A stretch of DNA of 64,000 nucleotides from Mycolicibacterium moriokaense (lineage in GTDB: Bacteria; Actinomycetota; Actinomycetes; Mycobacteriales; Mycobacteriaceae). Below the pieces are notes generated by a model. That model searched no databases. It was not told the DNA's origin and worked only from the letters and a program-made list of their open reading frames with translations. Location: the NCBI RefSeq assembly GCF_010726085.1, contig NZ_AP022560.1:6161780-6225779 (forward strand), read 5' to 3'. Below, in pieces: positions 56,945-64,000 of the stretch. Both the position numbers and the translations under genes were made by a program. Numbering within the stretch: position 1 is the stretch's first letter; each line of letters opens with the position of its first letter.

Positions 56945-57852
56945 CGCTCGACACGCTGCATGTCGACGAGCTACGGATACTCGAGGCCGAGGCGGTGCAC
57001 ATCATCCGCGAGGTCGTCGCGGAACTCGAGCGCCCGGTGCTGCTCTTCTCGGCGGGCAAGGACTCGATTGTGCTGCTGCGGTTGGCGGAGAAGGCGTTTC
57101 GGCCCAGTCCGCTGCCCTTCCCGGTCATGCACGTCGACACCGGGCACAACTTCGACGAGGTCATCGAGTTCAGGGACCGTCGCGTCACGGGTGCCGGTCA
57201 CAAGCTGATCGTCGCGTCGGTGCAGGAGTCCATCGACAGCGGCCGGGTGCCCGATCCAGGTCCCGGCGCGTCCAGGAACCGGCAGCAGACCCGAACGCTG
57301 CTGGATGCGCTGGAGGCGGGCGGCTTCGACGCGGCGTTCGGCGGTGCCCGCCGCGATGAGGAGCGGGCCAGGGCCAAGGAGCGGATCCTGAGCTTTCGCG
57401 ACGAGTTCGGGCAGTGGGATCCACGTGCGCAACGACCGGAGCCGTGGTCGCTCTACAACGGCCGGATCAAGAAGGGCGAACAGGTCCGGGTGTTCCCCCT
57501 CAGCAACTGGACTGAGCTGGACGTGTGGCGCTACATCGAGCTGGAATCGCTTGAGCTGCCTTCGATCTACTTCGCTCACCAGCGTGAGGTGTTCGAGCGT
57601 GACGGAATTCTGTTGGCGGTGTCGGAGTATGCCCAGCCCGCCGACGGTGAGACCGCGTCGACGGAGTGGGTGCGCTATCGCACCGTAGGCGACCTGACCA
57701 TCACCGGCGCCGTGCGATCGCGGGCGACGGACATCGCGGGCGTCATCGCCGAGATCTCCGCGGCCACGGTGTCCGAGCGCGGCGAGACGCGTGCCGACGA
57801 CCGCACCTCCGCCGCCGCCATGGAGGACCGCAAGCGCGAGGGCTACTTCTGA
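56941..57852 (+). CDS. cysD: Sulfate adenylyltransferase subunit 2, CysD
   Basis: Protein of 303 residues. PP-loop [20 protein letters not shown], then [36 protein letters not shown] and [20 protein letters not shown]. With CysN it forms APS from ATP and sulfate. Intact and at normal length. Operon with stf0 upstream and cysNC 28 bases downstream. Confidence 0.94.
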   Translation: MTLDTLHVDELRILEAEAVHIIREVVAELERPVLLFSAGKDSIVLLRLAEKAFRPSPLPFPVMHVDTGHNFDEVIEFRDRRVTGAGHKLIVASVQESIDSGRVPDPGPGASRNRQQTRTLLDALEAGGFDAAFGGARRDEERARAKERILSFRDEFGQWDPRAQRPEPWSLYNGRIKKGEQVRVFPLSNWTELDVWRYIELESLELPSIYFAHQREVFERDGILLAVSEYAQPADGETASTEWVRYRTVGDLTITGAVRSRATDIAGVIAEISAATVSERGETRADDRTSAAAMEDRKREGYF

Positions 57853-57880
57853 TGGGGCGCGCGACGCGACGGGAGACCGC

Positions 57881-59737
57881 ATGACCCGCCAGCTCCTGAG
57901 GATCACCACCGCCGGATCGGTAGACGATGGCAAGAGCACGCTGATCGGCCGGCTCCTGCACGACACCGACAGTCTTCCCCGATCATCTCGAGGCGGTGAC
58001 CGACGAGGAGGGTGTGGCGGACCTGGCGGCACTGTCCGACGGGTTGCGCGCCGAACGCGAGCAGGGCATCACGATCGACGTGGCGTATCGCTTCTTCTCC
58101 ACCGATGCGCGCAGCTACATCCTCGCCGACACGCCTGGACACGAGCGGTATACCCGCAACATGTTCACCGGCGCCTCGAACGCGCACGCCGCGATCCTTC
58201 TCGTGGACGCCCGCGCCGGCGTGCTGAGGCAGACGAACCGGCATGCCCGGATCGCGAAGCTGTTGGGCATCAAGCATTTCGTCGCGGCGGTCAACAAGAT
58301 CGACCTGGTCAACTTCGACGAGGGCCGGTTCGACGAAGTCGTCGGCCAGATTCGGCAAATCGCCGCGCGTCTGGGTGAAATAGACATCACGGTCATCCCC
58401 ATCGCAGCCAAGCACGGTGACAACGTCGTGCACCGCTCCGAACGCACGCCCTGGTACGACGGACCGACGCTGCTGGAATACCTCGAGGGCATCGAACTCT
58501 CCGCACCGCAGCCGGAGCCGGAGAAACTGCGGTTGCCCGTCCAGTGGGTGTCACGGCCCACCCCGGAACAGCGCAGGCGCTACACCGGCCGGCTCTCCGC
58601 CGGTACGCTGAAGGTCGGCGATGCAGTCGTCAGCCTGCCTGCGGGCACCCGTTCGACGGTCACCCTCGTCGACACCCTCGATGAGGAGCGCACGACCGCC
58701 GTCGCACCGTTGTCGGTGTCGATCGAGCTGGCCGACGACATCGACGTCGGTCGTGGCGACGTGTTCGTCAGCGGTGCCGAGGGCGCCTCTCTCCCTGTGC
58801 TCGCACGTGAGCTCGACGCGACGGTGTGCTGGTTCCTGGACAGCCCGTTGCGCGCAGGTGACCGGCTCGCTCTCAAGCAGGGCACCCGCACGGTGCGCGC
58901 CACTGTGCAGGCCCTGCATTCACGACTGGACCCGGAAACGCTCGACGAACTCGACAACCCGGTCGAGCTGGTACTCAACGACATCGGCGAGGTCACGCTG
59001 CGTACGAGTTCGGTCGTCGTGGCCGACTCCTACACCGACAACCGCGACAGCGGTGCATTCATCCTGATCGACGAGACCACCAATGAGACCGTCGGCGCAG
59101 GCACCATCATCGAACCGCGAGAAGTCAAGCCGGGTGTGCAGACCCGCAACGACATCCGTTGGCATCCTTCGTCGTTGGACCGTGGCCACCGCTGGAAGGC
59201 CACCGGTCAGCGGGGCGCCACCATCTGGTTCACGGGTCTGCCTGCGTCAGGCAAATCGACGATCGCGGTCGCGGTGGAGCGGGCGTTGGTCGAGGCCGGC
59301 GACGTGGCCTACCTTCTCGACGGTGACAACATCCGGCACGGGCTGTCGGATGACCTCGGATTCTCACCGGGCGATCGTGCCGAGAACATCCGCCGCGTCG
59401 GTCACCTCACCCGGCTTTTCGCCGATGCGGGCGTGGTGGCATTGGCATCGCTGGTGTCACCGTTGAAGTCGGACCGCGAGATCGCTCGTGCGCTCAACGA
59501 CGCCGCGAAGCTTCCCTTCATCGAGGTGTATGTGGCGACGCCGGTCGAGGAGTGCGCCAAACGCGACCGGGGCTCTATGCGCGAGCCCGCGCCGGTGAAC
59601 TGAAGGGACTCACCGGATTCGACGCACCGTACGAGGCGCCGGAATCCCCCGATCTCGTGTTGGACACGACAGGCGCCGACATCGACGGGCTGGTCAAGCA
59701 GGTCGTCGACCTGTTGAACCGCAAACGCGAACTCTAA
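57881..59737 (+). pseudogene. cysNC: CysNC (sulfate adenylyltransferase large subunit/APS kinase), two frame breaks
   Basis: Full extent about 618 residues. ATG 57881 follows GGGAG. GTPase motifs GSVDDGKSTLIGRLLHDTDS (before break 1), then after it DGLRAEREQGITIDVAYRFF, DTPGHERYTRNMF, NKIDLV; APS kinase P-loop FTGLPASGKSTIAVAVE and [16 protein letters not shown]. Break 1 lies in the C run 57974-57980 (SLP then DHLEAVTDEEG in the next frame). Break 2 is at the GACCGGGG near 59565-59572: the frame ends in EPAPVN while [20 protein letters not shown] continues in another frame. Bifunctional enzyme making PAPS; both halves are otherwise conserved, which points to sequence errors. Confidence 0.88.
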
Positions 59738-60495
59738 CCCACCTGGGCGACAACGAATATCCTGCGGAACGGAAAGAACGTCGTGCCGTCCGGTCGCACC
59801 GGATAGTCCTGGTCGAGCATCGGGATCAGCTCGTCTCGAAACTGTTGCCACTGCTCGTCGTTCAGTCGGCTCCGCACCGGTCGCAGCGCGGTCCCGCTGA
59901 TCCAGCCCAGCACCGGATTCTCGCCGGTGAGCGCGTGGATGTACGTCGTCTCCCACGCGTCGACTCGGCACCCGGCGTCTGCGAGCAGCGCCGCGTAGCC
60001 GACCGGGGAATCGACCTGACCTTCACGGAACGGGAAGTCCCGCAACGGCTCTGCCCACCGTTCCTGACGAGCCAGGGTGCGCACCGCTTCGTGCGACGGG
60101 GCATCGAAGTTTCCGGGAACCTGCATCGCGATCCACGATCCCGACGAGAGCTGGCCTGCCCATCGGACCAGGAGATCGGCGTGTCCGGGCACCCACTGCA
60201 GTACGGCATTGGTCACCACGACGTCGGTGTCGGGCCGCGGTTCCCAGGTCCGCACATCGCCGACCTGAGCGTCGACACCCCGCTCGCGCGCCGCCTCCAC
60301 CATTTCCGGGGAGCTGTCCCAGGCCTCGATGACCGCGTCCGGCCAGCGTTGCGCAAGAGTGCGGGTGAGATTGCCCGGACCGCATCCAAGATCGACGACG
60401 CGCCGCGGCGATTGGGCCCCTATCCGCGATAACAGGTCGTAGAACGGTCTCCCCCGGTGGTCGGCGAACGTCAGATAGACATCGGGATTCCACAT
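59734..60495 (-). CDS. tam: Trans-aconitate 2-methyltransferase-like SAM enzyme
   Basis: Protein of 253 residues from the ATG at 60495 ([20 protein letters not shown]). SAM motif [18 protein letters not shown], motif post-[25 protein letters not shown] and the C-terminal [20 protein letters not shown] with [14 protein letters not shown] typical of Tam. The enzyme methylates trans-aconitate, a by-product that inhibits aconitase. Orthologue of Rv0294. Stop overlaps the cysNC end by 4 bases. Confidence 0.9.
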   Translation of the reverse strand: MWNPDVYLTFADHRGRPFYDLLSRIGAQSPRRVVDLGCGPGNLTRTLAQRWPDAVIEAWDSSPEMVEAARERGVDAQVGDVRTWEPRPDTDVVVTNAVLQWVPGHADLLVRWAGQLSSGSWIAMQVPGNFDAPSHEAVRTLARQERWAEPLRDFPFREGQVDSPVGYAALLADAGCRVDAWETTYIHALTGENPVLGWISGTALRPVRSRLNDEQWQQFRDELIPMLDQDYPVRPDGTTFFPFRRIFVVAQVG

Positions 60496-60533
60496 TCCGT
60501 CAGTCTGACACTCGGCGCGACTACCATGCGGAT

Positions 60534-61729
60534 GTGACCAGTTCGGACACCACTCCGGTCGATCCGCCCATCCCCGTTCCCGATGTTCCCGGAGCCGACG
60601 CGACCGCGCGCGGCCTACCTCGTCGCATCGATCTGACGGTTTGCCAGCGGCTGATCGTGGACGCCTCGGCGGCGGCCGATATCGCCCTGCGCACCGCGAT
60701 CTCCTCGCTGATCGCGGCGACAATGGTCCCGACACTGGTCGGCGGGCTGCGCGGCAGCCGGGCACGCGCCGAACAAGATCAACTCCGGTTCTACGCCGAT
60801 CTGGCCGCCGCGAAGGATCCCGCGCTGTCGTTTCCGGCTCCGACGTCCGTGCCTCGGGTCGCGTCGCGTACCGCGAACCCGATCGCCGAGTGGATCGCCA
60901 AGGGCAACGTGCAGAACATCCGGTTCGACAGCAGCTTCGAGGCCGTCAACCCGGCGCTACGTGAGCAGTGCCGGGGCTTCACCCGCAACAACGTGGTGCA
61001 CGCCCAGCACTGGCGGCACGACGACGGTCCGCATCCGACGCTCTGTGTGATCCACGGCTTCATGGGCTCGCCGTATCTGTTCAATGGCTTGTTCTTCTCC
61101 TGCCGTGGTTCTACCGCTCCGGATACGACGTGCTGCTGTACACGATGCCGTTCCACGGCAGCCGCGCCGAAAAGGGTTCGCCGTTCAGCGGTTACGGCTT
61201 CTTCGCACACGGTTTCTCCGGCTTCGCCGAAGCGATGGCGCAGGCCGTGCACGATTTCCGCTCGATCATCGACTATCTGGAGTTCACCGGGGTCGACCGG
61301 ATCGCGCTGACCGGAATGTCGTTGGGCGGATACACCTCGGCGCTGATCGCCAGCGTCGACGACCGGATCCAGGCGGTGATTCCGAACGTCCCCGTCGTCA
61401 CACCCGACCAGACCGTCGACGAGTGGTTCCCGGCCAACAAGGTCGTCGAGTTGCGAAGTCGGCTGTCACACACCGATTCCGAGCTCACCAAAGCGGCGAC
61501 GCTGTACTCCTCGCCGCTGAACTACCAGCCGCTGGTGCCCAAGGACCGACGGTTGATCATCACCGGCCTCGGCGACCGGCTCGCTCCTCCGGAGCAAGCC
61601 GAAATGCTGTGGGAGCACTGGGATCGCTGCGCGTTCCACTGGTTCCCGGGCAACCACATCCTGCATGTCAGCCAGCCCGACTATCTACGCAGGATGACCC
61701 GCTTCATGCGCGACTTCATGTTCGACTGA
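60534..61729 (+). pseudogene. Alpha/beta hydrolase (Rv0293c-like), frameshifted
   Basis: Reconstructed length about 398 residues from the GTG at 60534, 38 bases from the divergent tam start. First frame gives a helical N-terminus and PTLCVIHGFMGSPYLFNGLF. The second frame gives LPWFYRSGYDVLLYTMPFHG, then IALTGMSLGGYTSALIAS (nucleophile Ser in GxSxG), RRLIITGLGDRLAPPEQ (acid) and FPGNHILHVSQPDY (His). The break is a missing C in the run at 61097-61101. Catalytic triad complete if repaired. Role unknown; conserved next to ESX-3 in mycobacteria. Confidence 0.85.
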
Positions 61730-62609
61730 CGAGCGCCCACCGACCGGCCAGCCGCCCGGCTCCAAAAGGCCAGGCGGTAGCGGGACGCCCGGGATGGCCA
61801 GCCGGTCCGTCGATCGAGGCGCCAGCGCGCTGAGCAACGGCCGCTGTATGCCTCGCTGAGGCACGAGTCCGGCCACCGGTACCCGCGCACCGCCTCGGCC
61901 GTCCGGAACGCACAGAGCGCGTACTTCTGGATGTGCTGAGGTGCCGCTGGTCGACTGCCGACCACGTTTCGGTCGGCTGCGTCCATACTTCGGCGAGCCG
62001 CCCGCGCAGCCCGTCGTCGATGGGAATCGCGTACGCCGAGAGATATCCGCTGTCCCCGCGCATCCCCCGCCACGTCTCGCGGTCGCCGTCGGCAAGTAGC
62101 TTCGGGGCATCGTCGACGAGGACATTTCGCGAAGATGGTCGGCGAGCCGACGACCGACGATCTCGGCGGTGTCCAGTAGAGAGTTCAGCCGACCGGGCAC
62201 GCAGCGCGGTCAGGTTGCCGACAGCATTGAGCGTCAGGCTGATCCACGTCCCACTGGCACTGCCGTCATCGAGGTTGGTCACGCGAACCTTCTCACACCG
62301 GACACCGAAGCGTTCCACGTAACCGGCCACCATCGGCAGCGACAACCCGACGCCAGCCGGATCGTCGATGCGCAGAACGACGGTGACGGAGCCGGATGGC
62401 TGCACTTCGCGCTTGGAATGATTGCGGCGAAACACCGACAGCCGTCGCGCGATCATGGTCGTCACAAACAGCCCACGCCACCAAGCGAATACGATCACGA
62501 TAACGGCGATCGCGATGCCGAGGATCCACCAGTCGAGGTCGGACTGCCACGGGTAGGCCAGCGCGGCAAGAACGACGGCTACGAATGCCAACGCCAATCG
62601 GATGGTCAC
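61716..62609 (-). pseudogene. eccE3: ESX-3 component EccE3, several frame breaks
   Basis: Begins with GTG at 62609, overlapping the mycP3 stop as GTGA. The N-terminus has two membrane spans (IRLALAFVAVVLAALAYP, WWILGIAIAVIVIVFAWW), then the EccE periplasmic domain (VVLRIDDPAGVGLSLPMVAG, FGVRCEKVRVTNLDD). At least three breaks are visible: near 62180 (SAEL to LLDTAEIVGRRLADHL), near 62128 (back to VLVDDAPKLLADGDRETW) and around 61930-61970 (loss of the C-terminal frame; AGLVPQRGIQRPLLSALAP is in another frame). EccE sits at the edge of the type VII secretion complex. Assignment as ESX-3 is from synteny with tam and the hydrolase. Confidence 0.8.
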
Positions 62610-63983
62610 GATGCCTCCGTCTTTCGTCTGTGGGTCGCGACCGCCGCCGTGATGGCAGCGATCAAAGCCAGCACACCCGTGCCGATGAACGCGATCGTGC
62701 GCGGCGTGTGATCCGGCGGTGTTGGTTGCGGTGGCGCCGCGATCGGTTTGGGTTCCGGATCACCGCCGGCGTCGCTCGCGGCGCTGACGTCCCACGTCAA
62801 CGACGCCACCGGGTCGACAAGGCCGGCGCCGGTCAGGTTGGACGGTGCGCGGGCGGATCCCTGCGCACCGGCCGTCAGCCGGTCGACCACCTCCGCGGCC
62901 GTCAGCTCCGGGAATCGGCTGCGCACCAACGCCGCGACGCCGGAGACGTACGCCGCAGCGAAACTCGCGCTGTTGAGCGGGAAGAGGTCCCCTGCGTCGG
63001 GCAACGCGTTCGCGAGGCCCCGCCGTCGGCGTTGCCGACCGAGGTGATGTTCTCGCCCGGCGCAGCGATACCGACCCAGGGCCCGGCCGCCGTGAACGCG
63101 GACGGTCCGCCAAGGAATTGAGAGCCGACCGACCGACAGCACGTACGGCTGCCACCACGACGGGATCGAAATGTCTCACCCCCGCCCAGTTGCGTGGATC
63201 ATCGGGTCGGCTCGGGTCCGACAGCGGATTCGACGGGCATGCCGAGCCCGGGTTCAGGCCCGTCTGGTTGTTTCCGGCCGCCGCGATGATGACGGCGTCC
63301 TTCTGCACGGCCGCGTATCGCAGGGCCGCGCCGAGCTCGGTCTGGTCGACGGCCTTGTTGGCGGGCAGGCAGGTCACCGCCGAGATGTTGATGATGCGGG
63401 CGCCGAGGTCGACCGCGCGAACGATCGCCCTGGCGAGGGTCGCGACATCGAGCGCGACGCGCGCGGTCGACTGATCCGCTCCCGGGGTGCGGGGCCCGAA
63501 CCGCGCCGACGTCGAACGGATCGACAGGATCCGTGCGCCCGGTGCGACACCGGAGAAGCCGTCCGCGCCAGGCTGTCCGGCGATCAGGCCGGCGACCAGC
63601 GTGCCGTGTCCGTCGCAGTCCGAGAGTCCGTCCGTTGCCTCGACAGAAGTCACCGCCCGGGTCGACGTTCGGCAGGCGGGTCCCGCCGCACACCGGTGTC
63701 GATCACCGCAACGAGTTGACCGTCACCACGGCTGTACCGCCACGCGGCCGCGAGGTTGAGCATGGCCTGGTTCGGTTCGTCCGCACCCGTTTCGGTTCCG
63801 GGCAGCACACCGGTCACGACGCAGGGACTGCGTTGCGTCATCGGCTGGACGGGTCCGGCGGCTCCCGACGGCGGCACCGCCGCGGGGTCCACCTGTGGCG
63901 GTGTGATCGCCCCTGCCGGGGCAACTCATCGCCGCAACGACCAGCGGCACCGCGAAGAACGTCCGCAGTTTCGCGTGCCTCAC
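62606..63983 (-). pseudogene. mycP3: ESX-3 mycosin protease MycP3, several frame breaks
   Basis: Starts with GTG at 63983 with GAGG upstream: MRHAKLRTFFAVPLVVAAMS is a signal peptide. The subtilisin triad is recognisable in pieces: AVIDTGVRR (Asp), SDCDGHGTLVAGLIAG (His), AAGNNQTG (oxyanion Asn) and LNSASFAAAYVSGVAAL (Ser). It ends with a transmembrane helix AFIGTGVLALIAAITAAV and basic tail. Frame changes are seen near 63915, 63680, 63652, 63130 and 63015. MycP3 anchors and stabilises the ESX-3 complex, which serves iron and zinc uptake and is essential in many mycobacteria, so five independent lesions are unlikely in a living cell. Confidence 0.85.
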
Positions 63984-64000
63984 CGATGCCTCATCGATTC

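Overview
The window reads as chromosome of a mycobacterium, probably a rapid grower of the Mycolicibacterium type. The reasons are high G+C with strong third-position G/C bias, a mycothiol-dependent isomerase-fold protein, a bifunctional-type dcd, an iniB/iniR locus, trehalose-sulfotransferase genes and the end of an ESX-3 type VII secretion locus. From memory, gene order follows M. tuberculosis from the Rv0341 region down to Rv0291 in reverse, with several accessory insertions (about 24-47 kb) that I do not recall from that genome.

Layout. 0-9 kb: envelope-stress locus with the N-terminus of an IniB-like protein, a second IniB-like protein, a membrane-anchored Hsp70-like protein with a poly-threonine tail, the STAND-type regulator IniR, and a large iron-sulfur reductase. 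9-12.5 kb: an aminotransferase, then two units (a CsbD-like/coiled-coil pair and a DUF4383 membrane protein), each preceded by a textbook SigF-type promoter. 12.5-23.3 kb: YibE/F membrane protein, rmlA, a maleylpyruvate-isomerase-fold protein, a P450 with its divergent TetR, UDP-glucose dehydrogenase, a DUF7159 protein, an ammonium transporter, dcd and tRNA-Gly(CCC). 23-30 kb: a GlxA-type regulator facing an HD/cupin pair, then a PknD-like kinase with an NHL propeller (frameshifted), an EmbR-like SARP/FHA regulator and a small secreted protein. 30-40 kb: TauD-type oxygenase, AbrB-family permease, a GT4/glycogen-debranching-like operon under a CIRCE-like element, a second copy of the small secreted gene, a broken serine hydrolase, and a PadR-controlled membrane protein. 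40-47 kb: a GMC oxidoreductase remnant, then an SDR and a GntR/acyl-CoA ligase/aldolase/amidohydrolase operon. 47-54 kb: a second DUF7159/Hsp70-like pair, an L,D-transpeptidase-fold protein, and lipid phosphatase/kinase genes. 54-64 kb: a sulfur island (sulfatase, stf0, cysD, cysNC), then tam, a hydrolase, eccE3 and mycP3.

The most distinctive finding is a kinase/SARP-FHA regulator unit followed by a promoter with two 7-bp direct repeats at 11-bp period, 8 bp from a -10-like hexamer, which is the geometry known for SARP targets. The same promoter, leader and secreted-protein start recur about 6.1 kb away. Both encoded secreted proteins share a C-terminal PEPIHGR motif. A second theme is two paralogous families, Hsp70-like and DUF7159, with a shared plan: cytoplasmic actin-fold-like head, one membrane span, and a long Thr- or Pro-rich extracytoplasmic tail.

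Caution: at least a dozen single-base disruptions occur, concentrated in 57.9-64 kb and hitting genes that are normally conserved (cysNC, eccE3, mycP3). Uncorrected assembly indels are the simplest explanation. Affected genes are annotated over their full reconstructed extent and marked as broken.
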